Shown here piece by piece: positions 1 to 13,300 of a DNA stretch of 64,000 bases. Origin of the DNA: Takifugu bimaculatus (Eukaryota; Chordata; Actinopteri; Tetraodontiformes; Tetraodontidae). Under the pieces are notes generated by a model. It ran no database searches, was not told the origin of the DNA, and saw only the letters and a program-made list of their open reading frames with translations. The position numbers and the translations under genes are program-made. Where the stretch lies: positions 7,742,929 to 7,806,928 of the forward strand of contig CP034986.1 of assembly GCA_004026145.2 (NCBI GenBank). Direction: 5' to 3'. Position 1 is the stretch's first letter. Every line of letters begins with the position of its first letter.

Positions 1-27
1 CATTTACATTTTACATTTACATTACAG
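1..27. repeat. Short TTACATT tandem cut by the window edge
   Basis: Three to four imperfect CATTTACATT units at the very start. It is probably the end of a longer simple repeat outside the window. Confidence 0.6.
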
Positions 28-3000
28 CCACATAGGTGAAAGACAACATTTGTAGACTGAAAAATCTGAACTTTGCTACAGTAGAACCAAATTTGGGGCC
101 TCAAGCCCGGAGCCGTTTCCTTTAGGCAACAACTGTGTGGAAGCACCAGGTTCCCTCGACCATATTTCACCTCACTTGCCTCCCACCTTCCGTTTGTCTC
201 GCACTGACATATGAAAGACTTCAAACGAATTAGCCAGTTGTCTTCTTCCCCGATAAAGAGAATGTTTTGTGTCCCTGCCAGGACGAAGACAAGATAATCT
301 CTTGCAGGGATATTCATGCATCAGGAAGCCTGAATATGACTCAACTAAAGCGACGCGTTACTGTTTAGATATAACCGTCGACGGCTGGACGTGACCCGTT
401 TGACCAGGCCCCCGTGTCAGCTCCCTCCACCTCCACGTCCCGTTTTTATCAGGACTGATCGCCTCAAGCCTGTCTGACCTTGGCGGGCAGATAGAGCAGA
501 GGACAGATAAGGACTGGAGAAAACACGGTGGGCAGGGAGGGTGAAGATGAGTAGCACGACCAGATGTATTTTTGCTAAACTCACTGAGAGCCACAAGTTT
601 GGCATGCAAGGGGAATCTACTGGGAGGCTTCATGATAGATGAGTAAGACTACCGCACCGATGGGATGAGGTGAAGTCTGGGGTGACCCTGTTTTTGCAAA
701 TTCGGCCCCAGGGAAGATGGCAGAGGAAGCTGGGAAGCTTGTGCTTTTTGCAGAGTGGCTCATTGAGCCTTTCAAGTGATGCTAGGTGGCTAAATTTATC
801 ACTCTGTCACATCTGGGATTGCAAATTAGACGTTGGCGTGCTAGCACCCTTGTTTAAAACACTGCAAATGACCACTCTTGTCAAACTTAAAGTATAGCAT
901 TCTACTTTCTACAGAGCTTACAAGCTATTCTTGACAATAATAATGCGCACGTTAATGCTAAAGGGATACCGGTGCACGGTAAGGCTGAAACCTTTGATTA
1001 TGACCGAGATGGACGCTAATGACCAAAGTGCGTGTCGCTACATGCTCCCACTCGAAGGCAGGATAATGAGAAGAAACCCATAATTGTGATTGTTCTCTTA
1101 AAGCAGCACGGAATCAGCAAAAGCTTGAGGAGGAGCTTTTCCATTTATTCACCAAACAAATAAAAAGCGCCTGATGAAAAACAAACTTATTTATGCCTAC
1201 GCCGCTGCTGGATCGATCGCTGATGGAGGAAATCCTTCTCACCAAACCTGAGGAATGCTAGCTTCACCAGCGCCACTGAGGGAGAGGAATCACCTCGTCG
1301 GCGGTGTGATTGCAAAAGTCTATAGGAGGCTCTGCCCCGAGGCTACAGCACCGCGTGCTGAAATTTTCCTCCAACCGCGACAGCTGTGATTGGACGGTTC
1401 CCGACCTTTCAGATGGAGCCCATGTGGCCCGATCCGGTTGGCTGGTTTACATTCTGTCAAACACGAGTCTGTGAGGCACAGGAAACCGGCTCCCTTTCAG
1501 GAAATGTCAAACCGTTATGACACTTCACTGGTGTCATATTATTTTGAAGAATCTCGGCAGAGGCGCCTCGCGGTTGACCGGAAGAACCGCGATTTGCATA
1601 CAAAGACCCTGTACGCATAAACATCGGCCGCGGTTCAAAAACATCAGACGCTTTGAAGAAGTCGAGAGAACAAAGTGCAAGAAGCGAAATCGGGGAACAT
1701 GAAGCGAGGAGCAGCGGGGCAGGGGGGAGCGGGTTTCTTTGAAGCTACGCTAGTTCCCCTTATAGGGAAGGGACGCTACAAGGGGCCGGCAAATGCCAGC
1801 AAAAGCTCTAATTAGAAAGTTAATTACTCTTGTATGAATACTTTATTTGTGATTCATGGCGCTGACTCCAGGCTTGACACCTGCACTTCATTACTTTGAT
1901 TGGTGGTGCCAGTCTGAACCTTGCATCAGTGGTACTGGTGGGGCTAAAAATATGTTTTTCATGATATCACTACGCCACCTTAGAGTCAACCTCTCCGGAT
2001 AGAGACAACTTGTAAACCCTACGTAACATTTGACAGGAAGTACACGATTGCTGAGGAGGCGGAGTCAAAGCTTTTCAGGGGGTTGGGAGGCACGGAGTAT
2101 AGAGTGTAACTACTGAATTATGGATGCATGCCTCCAGCTGGTAACAACCCTGCCCACCTGCGCAGGTGTTACCGGTAGCCATCACATGCTAACACAAACA
2201 GACACGCCGCCGTCTGCTGTATGAGGGATTGAGGCACCGGGGACGGGATTCCAAAACTCTGCAGGAGGCTCCTTGTTACATGCCCTGCTGGCAGGTCTCC
2301 AAAAGATGCCCAGGACCTAAAAACCCCCACTTAATTAAGTAACATAATTAGCGTGCTCCATGCTTAAGTGACATTTCCCAGGCCTACCTGCAGAGCAAAG
2401 GTCTGGGCTCTGTCCTGTGCCAGAGGTGTCATGTTGATCCCCCTCCTGCCTCCGCGAATGCCAGCATTAATAACCCGACATGGTGTCACCTCCTTGTGTC
2501 TGCGGCTGGCAGGAGGCGTCCGGGGCCGCCGGTGCCCGTTGATTTGTCGATTAATTTGTCCGGTGTTGCAACGTTAACGGCCGGAGCCAGGCGGAAGAAG
2601 CCGGATGCCACCTTATGAGCGACAAGGTGCTAAATTGCCTTTGTGTCGTTCCAAAGAAAGGGCAGGGGGGGTCCGAGGTGTCATTTCACGGATGCATAAT
2701 CTGCGGTAAATTTGTCACGGGTGTCCGTGGAGAGGAAAGCCGCTGGAGTGCTTGGCTTGTCTGTTTAGAAGACGGGCGGCTAATGGGGCAGCCAATCTGT
2801 TTTTTGTGTGTGTTGTCGTGCGTGGATGTAGACAGTTGGCTTGTTTGCGGTTCCTTCCCGGGCCTCGTTATCTCTTCTGCAGGATAAGGTAAATGCCTTT
2901 TCTTGTAAACATCATTTCACCTTTTCCTATTACAGATGCACATCAGCTGCACAATGTGAAGATCAATCTCCCGATGGCGGTGACATATTGTAAAACAGGA

Positions 3001-3984
3001 AGTGGTTTAAGGGGCATAAACAACAGGCTCCGTATAAAAGGCAACAGCCAAAATGTTTCATCGCGCAACAATAACACTGCAAGCTAACAAATTACTGGTT
3101 CTGTTCCCTGTCGTAACCTAGAGGAGGTGGTCAGCTGATTGAAAGGCAACTCGTCACTTTCTTCTTCATAGGTTCAGAACGTTTTGCTCCAATTTCACCA
3201 ACGGCTTGAAAAAATGTCTCAATTGTCATTGCAATGATATTTGGTTAGCTTAGCGTAAAGATGACACTTGCTAACAACGTCGCGCCCCAAATTCACTACT
3301 CGACAGGCGGTGCAGGCTCACCATCTTTTACCTTTATGATTGTTCCCCATTGACCGGATCAAGCTGGTGATCCCGCCCTCACATTCTCTTCTGGTGGGAG
3401 CAGCGCCCTGTTTCACAGAAACAATTTCCTAACAAAAGACTTTGGGAAAACATTTGCTCATCGTTCTGAAACGCGGAACCCGACCCCCGTTGTTCCTGGT
3501 TGAACCCGAAAAAAAAAAAGAATTTTAATGACTTTGCCATGAAAGGGGTTTGTGTACGGCTTTGTTGTGGCTGCGAGCGGCGGACTTTCATTAGGGCCGC
3601 GCTCAAGAGGCGGCCGCGGACGTTTCACGCGCTCGCGCCGTCAAAGCACCCGTGGCTGCGTGTCAGCTGGTGCAGCGGGGAAAAAAAAGCAGATCCTGTC
3701 ACGTTTAAGTGGCGCCGACTGTCCCCGGTCCAACAAGACTCCTTCTGACATTTGCCTTTGTCCAATTATTTGCATCTGTGGCAGCAGGCGCTAAAAGAGA
3801 GACACAGAAGCAGACCGACGATGGCATTTACTTTCTTTTATGTCCCACACAAGATTTCATATTTAATGCAGCTGCACAGTTCCTCTTTTATCTCCAATAA
3901 GAGGAGATAAACAACATCAGCAAGCAGCAATGGGGGGGGGGGTTAAGATTCCCAATTTCTCACAACTGCAGTTATTCTGTTATG
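28..3984. other. Intergenic DNA, no gene seen
   Basis: Only short chance frames occur (longest about 91 codons). The best candidate regulatory block is about 1790-1935, repeat-free and with TCTAATTAGAAAG and GTTAATTAC homeodomain-type cores. Other parts are ordinary mixed-composition fish DNA with GCTAA-type words. No splice-flanked exon is recognised. Confidence 0.6.
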
Positions 3985-4575
3985 TCGGTACTTTCATTAG
4001 CCGCTGGAGAGCTACGCTGCAGCTCTGCTGGTTGGTATAAATACTAATCAAATTATTATGGTGCAACAGGGCCTCTTTCATGAATTCTTTCTTAAGCCCA
4101 CTTTTCCCCATGTAGGCCAGTAATACGACACTCTGTTGGTTCTTGCGATCAAATGGCTGATCCCTAAATGGGATGCGTGTTTGCACAAGGGTATTAATGT
4201 GCTTGTTTTTGTATATTAGAGGGGGCTTGCATGTATGTGTGTTGTAAGAAAGAGATGAGCTGCCTTCCGTGCTGGCTGTGTGAGTCAGAAATTGATCGGG
4301 CGCATGCATTAGCAGATTGCCTATTGATGAGGTGGGAGATTTATGGTGCTCTGATTGATGGCAGCAATCTCGGAGTATAAATAAATGAATATGTGCCGAC
4401 GCCGGTTTGGTGATGGCAGTAAAGCCTTGATTTGCAAGCTCATCTGCAAACGCGAACGCCACATTAAGTGCGGCCTCATCAGCGCGCGCGGCTGGAGGAT
4501 AATGGATAAAGTGATATCCTCGCCGAGGAAGGACAACACGTCTCTGCCGCCTGTATTTATGGCAGGAAAACATAT
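3985..4575. promoter_or_regulatory. Candidate conserved non-coding element
   Basis: About 590 bases of even composition without simple repeats. It is rich in AT cores (CTAATCAAATTATTATGG, GGTATTAATGTGC) and ends in a GC-rich part with GCGCGCGCGGC. One minus-strand frame stays open for 197 codons (3980-4573), but the translation has no recognisable domain and no splice context. The absence of stops may reflect unusual constraint or chance. The regulatory reading is inference. Confidence 0.35.
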
Positions 4576-7099
4576 TTAAAGCTGCTGAAAAATCACCTGA
4601 ACGAAATATAGACCTCTTCTCTGTTGTAAAAGTCAGAAATGACCCTCTTTATAGGACCCCGATGCTCCACAATAGAAGAAAAGCTCTTCTTGTTAACTAA
4701 AGAGTTTTGGTAAACCGGCTGACAGTATCTGGAGTATTGTTTCAGAGGGATCTTAGTGCCCTAAAGCACCACAGAACTATGGTTCTGGGACATTTTGCCC
4801 CTTTTATGGTTAAAAAAAACCCTCAGGGAACCTGTACTCAAGGGTAGTTCCATGTGCAAGTTTGTGGAAGTCGGGACTTTGGATCGGGTTGTTTCCACCA
4901 CTCTCAGGAATTCCTAATGTTCTGATGCAAATCCTAGCTCCAGGGATATACTTATGTTAAACTAATAAAGATACGGATACACTTGTTTAACATTTAATAC
5001 TCTCATATACCCTTTTATATATACATTCTTCTGCCTTCTACTGTTGTCCACATGAAGAAATATTGCTTCGCTCATGTTTTTTGATAAGCTGAATTTTAGC
5101 TCTTGGAACTGACCTAACATTTGTCTTTTGAACTGTGTCAAGAGAACTCATGAAAAATTAAAGAGAAAAGTTTTAAGAGTCCGTCACCTTTGTTTCAAGT
5201 ACATGACTTCAACACTCACTTCTCCGGTGTAGCCGCACAGAAGTGGGATTTTAAGTTATTCACCGTCATTAAAAAAGGAAAATGTTTGATTATAGACATT
5301 GAAAATGCGCAAAACAGCATTTATGTTCTGTTGGAGCCACTAAAGCGTAAAGACTTTGCTGTGGAACAAAATAGTCTCAGACACAATTTTATTTTCAGTT
5401 TCGAGAAAGCACGCCTTCTCAGACAGTGTAGCACAGAACTGTAACTGTTCTTGACGACTAATACTTATGTCTCCGTCAAAAGTGTGCAAAACGAATAAAA
5501 GCTCCAGGATTCCGCAGAAGCAAAGAGAGCGCCGCGATCTCGACGAGGTGCTACAAATACCTCGTTAGCGAGCTGGATTCCGAAGCCTCTGACTTTCCCG
5601 GACCACCGACGCTCCAGTTGTTGCAGCAAAACGCGAGCGTTACCTCCCCCAACGCGCAAACCAGGTCTCCGAACACCCCAGAATTCAATTTATTTGCCGT
5701 ACATAACAAAACAAAAACAAGAACCGAGAATATCAACCAGCAACAAGTACCATTCGATTTCTAAGCTACGCTGTAGCCGCGAGCAGCCTCGCACACGATA
5801 TCGTGTGTTGGTGAGCCTACGGCGTCGACCAGCAGGTGGGTCAGATCTGCCAGAACCGGGTGAAGCTCGTTTGCTGGGGGGGTTATAACGCAGGACGTCT
5901 GGTTTTGGTGCCACCAGGAAGGTTATCCGCAAGGTTGGAGCTCTTTATGAGGCGATATCAGTAGCTACCATCTGTCAGCTCCCTGTCTGAGCAACGGAGA
6001 CGTTCCTCGTTTGCCCCCGACCTCAGGAGTTGAAGCGTCCACTGAGTACGGAATCCTGTGATAATGCGCCCCTTTGCACCTTCCCGTCTCCTGGTCCCCT
6101 ACCACCCGTTCCTCTGACCTCCGCCATCCCTCCAGGCCATGCTAACGGAATGTAATCACAATTATTTTGAGATCGTGGATCGCGATGTGAAGTTCATCCT
6201 ACCGCCAGAACAAAAGTGAGGCGATTTCATCCCACGGACGCACGCTGTGAATTCAAACCAGCGCCCGAGTGCATTATTTATCCGCTTAGAAGATTCTTTT
6301 TGCCCTCGGTCATGTTCACCCATCTCCAATTTTACTTTTTTCCCCCCTCCTTTTGATGAGGAAGATAGTTACCTGGGGTTAAGTGACGGTTAAGAAGTCC
6401 GTCCCTTTCCCAAGGGAAGGGGATTTTCTTCAATACCAGAATTGCACTTTTCTTATCTCAGTTGGAGCTGGAGGCTTTACGGCGTTAAAAAACACAAGGG
6501 AAAATATTAAGAAGAGGACCTGAAGTGTCTCCAGCGCCACTGGGGTCCCACTGGGATGTTAGGTTGCCAAGCGATGGCATCGTTAATTAGAGAAAGGGAA
6601 CTGGCTTTAGGAGGAGTTGTTGACGCCTCAGCGTTATAGCCGTGCTTTTATTTTGACAGTTTCTCCGCGGATCGTCTCTCACCCTCCTCACCCTCCTCGT
6701 CACACTGGAGTCATCAATCAGACAGACGCTCGAAGTATCCGCTTGATTAATGACATTTACGCAACGGGAAAATTGCTCCTGAGTGCAAATCATCGTATCT
6801 ACGAATGGGTTTCCCGTGACAGACCCTGGCGTTTGGAGACAAATGGGGGGACGGGCCCGCAGTGCAACCTGGACGGCGTACGGAAGTGCTTCAGCGCGGC
6901 ATGTGGTCCGCATTCCTGAGCAGTTCGTCGAGCCCCCTTCCCCGTTTGGGTGAGCTAACAGACGCTTGTGCTGATCTGTTGGGGTCATGTCGCCCCACCT
7001 CCCGGAGTAGCGGGGTACCACGTGGTCGATCAGAAGCGTGTCAGAACAAGCCCCGCCACAGCCCGACCACTTTTCCATTTTAGGAACCACCCAAGCGTG
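4576..7099. other. Intergenic DNA, no gene seen
   Basis: The first 900 bases are AT-rich (TATA-type words at 5010-5030). A CpG-containing stretch around 5460-5950 includes the 16-bp palindrome. Near 6150-6300 is a repeat-free block with CACAATTATTTTG. A 167-codon minus-strand frame (6587-7090) shows no family signature. Confidence 0.6.
5792..5807. repeat. Perfect 16-bp palindrome
   Basis: CACACGATATCGTGTG is fully self-complementary. No other feature explains it; it may be chance or a dimeric factor site. Confidence 0.6.
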
Positions 7100-7365
7100 A
7101 CCTCCCGTGTTAAATTACCGGGGTAATAACAACGCTCGTGAATTATTCGGACTCCTCCATTGAGACCAGAACTATAGCTCTTCCGTAAGATTACTCACTT
7201 GTTTTGCTTTTAATTAGGACGCTGATAATTATTTGTATCCACTTAAATGAATCAATTACGGACTTTTAGCACCGTCATCAATTCTATTTTATAATTTCTG
7301 CACTCAGCTATACATGATTAATTCTATAATTAAGCACTTCACTTGATTTATGGGCTATCTCTATG
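7100..7365. promoter_or_regulatory. Candidate AT-rich enhancer with homeodomain cores
   Basis: An AT-rich island between GC-richer flanks, with repeated homeodomain-like cores: GAATTATTC, TTTTAATTAGG, TGATAATTATT, ATCAATTACGG, GATTAATTC and TATAATTAAG. The density of at least six TAATT/AATTA cores in 270 bases is well above the surroundings. The function is inferred. Confidence 0.35.
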
Positions 7366-10300
7366 CTTTTTTGTGTGTGTGCGTGCGTTTGCGTTACTAG
7401 CGTAGTAGCATGGCGCAACATTCTGGTTTTATTTCCTGGAAATTTCCGACGGGGAGAGCGTTAGCCCGCGCGCTCGTGTTGGGGTGTGAAGTAATGCTCA
7501 AAGAAGAAGACAAACAAAGAAATTGGCTACGAAAGAGGGGCGGATATCGCTGTAAATTCCGGAGCGGGAGCTACAAGGGAGGATCAATGCATGACTGCGG
7601 TTTGGCTGCGGGGCAGAACTCGCAAGCAGCAAATTGCCGTTGCACGTGCTCACGAGATTCGTTTCTGTTTTGCTCCGCTAAGCTTTCAGCAACTTCCCTC
7701 TCGTCCGCTCAGTCAGGTAGCCCGACCCCTTATTCAGGCGCCGATCCTTTTCATGTATTGACCCGTGCGCTCATGTGCGGCGAAGCCTCGGTGCCCCGTG
7801 CCAGGGTCGAAAGGAGGCTTGGTGTTTGCGTTGGGGTGGGGGATGAGTCTAGAAAGCTGAGCTGCCGCAGGGAAAATGAAGTCTGAAGCCAAGAGCGAAG
7901 ACAGAACCGGATCCAGCAAAATTCAGGATTCCTAATAGTGACTCTTCCTGTCTCCCGATGTGGTTTTGACACCGCAGGCGCCGAGGCAATAGGCGACACC
8001 CCGGATATTGATCGAGTTACACTTGGAGGAAGATAAGGGGTGAGATGGATACCGGGGGTCGGTTTGCCGTCTGTCATTGAGCCGTTTAGATGGGATCCGT
8101 TATGAGATGAGCATCGGGACTGGGAAGGTGCATAAAGTCACAACTTCCCTCCCTGACGGGACTCGTATCTTTAGTTCGACCCTTTTCCGCCATGTCTCAT
8201 AATAACTGGTCTTTTAATCAAATGAGTAAAAACAAATAATGGTAATAACTGTCCTCAACATTGAACCTTAAAAATATCACAAGAAAAAAATACGCTTCAA
8301 ATTTCTGCAAATTCAACATTTAAATTGGTTTCTTGATGAAAACTTGATCCCTACCTAAAGGCCTGGGCGGACACCAGAAGCTACTGCTGTACCAGGAGGC
8401 TAATGCTAGCAGGCTAACCAGTGAGTATGTTGCTGGCAGTGGCCGAGCTGCTAAACTTATTAACTATTGATGAACGCGCGTGTAAATCAATAATGCAGAC
8501 AGTCGTAAAGGCTTGTGGGGACACAAACAATGGTGGAAGATGTGAACCTGGACTTTGAGTCGTCCCTTTTATGCGTCTCCAGAGTGTGTAAACGCGTTTA
8601 TTCGTGATTTAACGCGGAGACTCGCCACTTGTTTATGACCGTTTACGTCAGCGCGGCTGAAAAACGGAGTCGTTGACTGCGCGTTAGCGGCATTATCGTT
8701 AAAATTACAGATTTTAATCTGCGCGTTAGCATCCGAGGCATTATTCCAGCAGTTAGCGGAGTGATTCACCATTAAATCAGCCACAAGTGGAGCTGTGGGC
8801 AGGCACAAGAGATGGACAAGCTTCTGTGCAGGACTGGAGCATAGCCAGCGACAACCTGAAAAGAAATCATTTCTACCTGAACACCGGAGCACAAGCACCC
8901 TCTCCATCTAATGACCCCCCCCTCCATCCTTTCAACGGAATAGCACTATCTGAAATTGCACGTTCCCAACTGGCATCTGTAAATTAAGGAAATTACAAAT
9001 GATTGCAGGCTCTTTCCGGGCGCAATCAACTCAGCGATTTCCCCGGCCGGCTCTCGCCTCAAAGTCGGGACGTTAAAAACAGAGCTGGGGATTTTCACCA
9101 GCCGGTTCTGTCGGTTAGCATTTCGGCCGGTCCCTGAGAGTCCATGCGTGGAATTTTTTTTGGAGGTTCAAGTGGACGTGTGACCTTTCAACACCATCCA
9201 AACTGTCAACTTGGTTATGTCACACTTTTTTGCCACCGCAGTTCTACTTCCTGTTGTGTTTCTTGTATTCTTGCAAGAAAAAATGCACCCGTAATAGCAA
9301 CAACGCTAATGCTAATCTGGTGTGTAGCGGACCTTGGGGTCATCTTCTTGCTTCGCAAAACTCACAACTGGGCAGCGTAAAAAGTTGCGCGCTAACAGAG
9401 ATATGAGCTCTGGCTGCAGCGAAAGGGAGGAGCAGGGGGTGTGGCCAAACGAGCCTCGTCAAAGGTCACCGCTAGCTTCACGAGGCAGAGAGGAAACTCG
9501 GAAGACGTCACGTTTGGCAGATTTTGATGCAACCTGGATGTGGGTAAATAATCCCAGCGAGTGATGTTTAGCGACAAGCTTCTGGATGAGTGTTTTACTG
9601 TTTATTTATTGCTCTTTACAGTATGTTTTCCTCCCTGCGGCTTTGGATTTACGCCGCCGGTAGAGCCGACATTGTCAGTCAAAGTCGTTTTAAACGTCTC
9701 AGCGGGCATTACTGTCACAGCGGCTTTCCGCTTTCATCTCCTCCGTCTGTTTGGCTCAGGGAAGCTTTGCGGCCCCGGACATTAGCATGCGAGGGAGCGG
9801 CGCGGCCCAAACGCGTCCCCGGCGCCATCGGTACAGGCGATTCCCGCCTCTTGTCGGCTCCTCTGCGTCAGCGATCCCGTGTGGATAGAAGGCGTGAAGG
9901 TGCAAACACGTTTTTATTTCTCGGCTTAGCGCCGTCTGCTTAACTCCCGCTGTGTTCTGTTATTTACAGAGTTTCGTGTTTATCCCCCGCACACGCGATC
10001 CTCTGGTTCCGCTCGCGTCCCTTCTTATCTGGCCTCCATCCGAAGGCGCCGGTCGGGGACTGGATTATAATAAGAGTGCTTATTAATTGCATCTCTCGCT
10101 TCCTCCTCGTCTGCAGGAGCAAAGTTTCGGATCTGCTTCGCTTCCCCATCACGCAGGACAAAACGCACACAAATAAATGGAAATTTAGCTTGTCATCTTT
10201 GTCCTTTCCCTTAAATCAATACTTTGACATTTAGAGAAATGCGGTGCGTTTGCTCGCTGTCTTGCCGAGAATTTGCTATTGATCGCGCTTGCTCACCTTA

Positions 10301-13300
10301 AATATAAAAGAAGTCATAAAAACAGTAGCTTTGGAAACACGGCAGCTAGCTTACATGAGTAGCTTTCTTCTTCTACTAACCATTTCTTTTCCCCAGCTCC
10401 ACACGGAGAGGCCAAGTTGTGGTAGATTAAGATTTCCTGTAAGTTAACAGCACATAACCCTAAATAGGGAGGACCTGATATACGCTCTGGCTCGGCAGCG
10501 ATACTTCCCGCCCTTGCCGACTGATAGCGGAGCAATAAGCTAACATTAATATATTTATTTAGAGATCAATCATTCAAATTTTGACAATGGTGGAGTGCAA
10601 GTGCGCTTGCCAGCGATATTTTCTCAGAGAAGGTAGCGGAAATGAAAGGCAGCGGGGGAATAAATACAATCAAAGCGCAATAACCTGACCCCGAAACGGC
10701 GCCTGAGAGGGCGGCGAGATGTATACAGACGCCCGTGTGTCTCGCCTGACAGGTGGACAAATTAATAACATGCGGTGCCGACAGCCGAGGAGGACCCGCG
10801 CGCCGCTGAGCGCCTCGGCGAGTCAAACTATGCGGAATGTGTTTAAAATAATCGCATTTGTGTGCTGCTTTATTAGCTTCACGTGTACTAGCCCCCCCTG
10901 CTAGCGTCTGGAAATGTTAGGTGACGATATTAAAAGTTTTATTTATTAGTTAGATCCGGGTCCGAGGCTTCATTTCTCTCAGCTGCACATTGAAACATGA
11001 AAGAGATGAAAAGATTCCGCTCCTATTTCAGATGCCGTCTCTCCTCTCGCACCTTCCGTCACTGTCTGGAAGCTCTGTCCTAACAGATGGAGGGAAACGG
11101 GAAGAAATTCTCCTCAAACCCGCCCAGCTACTGTCCAACCGCACCCCCCCCCCCAGACCTGGCACCAGCTCCGAGGCCAGGCAGCGAGCTGCCGCAGGCG
11201 CCGAGCCGATGACAGGGCCTGGAAAGAAGACGGCGAGGGACGGACGCGCGCTTGGAAAAGCAGCGGGAGGGATGTCGGAAGTTTTGCTTTAGCTACGCGG
11301 CCTCATAGAATTAGCAAGCAGTGATTGTTTATGTCTAGACTGACGGCTAAAGAGTCCCGGACAGAGGTGGCCGACGCCGCCGTCACCCGTTGATACTCAG
11401 ACATGTCGGCTGTCTGAGCGACGCACACGGTTCATCTGAAGCGCAGGTGTCAGTCCCAGGAAGAGGCTCCGGCGTTCCCCGAGTCCGTGGTCTTATCTCA
11501 GCCTGTCAGAGGCGGCGCCTCAGAGGAAGGAGGACATCATTTCTCCAGACGGGGGCCGGGAGCACCTCTCGCTGATAGATGGCACCGCCACGGGTCCGAA
11601 ACGGCAACAACATCAGGCCGCAACGGCGCTGATGGAGGAGAAGCAACTCGATGGAAGACAGCTCTTCAGTTCGGAGCAAGAGACTGAAGCTCCGCCTCTT
11701 CATGCCACCTCTGGATCCCACATGTTTATTCATTGTGCGCTAATGATTTAGAGCTCAAAGTGAGAACAAGACAGAAAATAAATCTGTAGTTTGAACTGAT
11801 TTTTTACGTCTCATCAGTGGGCCTGATGAGACAGACTATTTAATATTAGCTTCTGTTGCTAGCCCAGATGCTCGCTCCAACTTCCAATGATAAATGTGAT
11901 ACCCCCGATTTTCCTCCGGCTAATGAATGCAGAAAACTATCCTTATGTTTCTTCTTTCTTCTCTCTCCAGTTTTAAGAAAAGAACTCCACTCTGACATCT
12001 TTCCCCTCACTTTCGCAGCCTGCAGTGTATCTCCTGTAGCCCATTAGCCGTAGCCTACGCTTACCATCGCCTTCCAGCTGCGACAAGAGATATTGAACCC
12101 GCGGAGGAAATCGGGAAGGTGTAAACCACCAATAATGAGTTTCATCGGCACCCCAGAGACCGAGGCTGCGGCATGCAGCGGATCGCTGGGAAAAAGTATT
12201 CCGGTGTTACGTTACAGTGATCGACACGGCCATGCTAACCACCTGCTCATTTCTTGCTGATTCTCTGCCCATTTCCCACGCCGCGGCCTCCCTCCCAGGG
12301 CAAATCCACATCAGCAGATCCGTATTTGAATGCGGTAAAAGTAAGAATTGGGGTTCAGCTAATCTTAGCTCCGAGCAAACAACTACAATCTGGATTGTTA
12401 TAAGGCTGAAATTGGTGAAAATTCAGGAGAAATTAATTTATTTTGTTATGTTCTTTACAAGCACTGAAAGCATTAATTCACTATGTTGCTAAATAGCACC
12501 TTTAGCAGTGGCATTGTCCTAAATTTAGAAGTATTGAGATAAAAGTTGACGCTCTGACTAGCTAGCCATTTTCTTGCCGAGCGCGAGAAAGAGCGTCTCA
12601 GATTTCCTCACATTCATGACGAATAAATGCTTCTACTCGAGGTTTGCGACATTCGTTCCTCTTCCTTCTTTAACCGATTAATCTCTCCGTACTCAGGTCG
12701 GGTCGGTGGAGGAAAGTTGCTTTTCTCTCCTCTCTGACAGCCCTCCTGGAGGAATATGGCTCGGCGTCGCCACGCCTGTCAATCAGGCAGCCGGATTGGT
12801 GCGTGTCGGACTGACAGACGAAACGGGCGCGGCTGTGGCGCTGAAACGGCTGGCGTGGGCGCAGGTGCACGCACCGGGGATGGTGACAGGAGGGAGGACG
12901 TGACGCTGTCTGCGTTGAAAATTAAAAGAAGCTAAAGCTAAATGATGTTGCACATCAGATTAGCTTAAAATTCTATCCATCTAAACAGGATGTGTTGGAT
13001 GATTGTATCTCCAGCTAAATGCTTCACACGCTAACTGTGGATGGTAACTGGTCCGAATTTTTGACCAAAATAGTCCAAAATGTCCAAAAATAGTATTTTT
13101 CTGAGATTAATGTCCTGGAGGACAGCAAACCTGGACATGGTGGTCGTCAAAAAAGAGAACTTCAGCTAGCTTCTGTTATCTTCTAGCACGTGGGCAGAAA
13201 CACCTCCCCCTGCTCCGACCAGACTCGGCCCTGATTCTTGTTGTTTTCGACATTCCCTCCACACAAATTCACATGTATCAATAATGTCGCGTCGTCGTAG

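Noticed and set aside
6587..7090. 167-codon minus-strand frame
   Set aside because: No family signature, and overlapping frames on the other strand are similarly open. Treated as chance.
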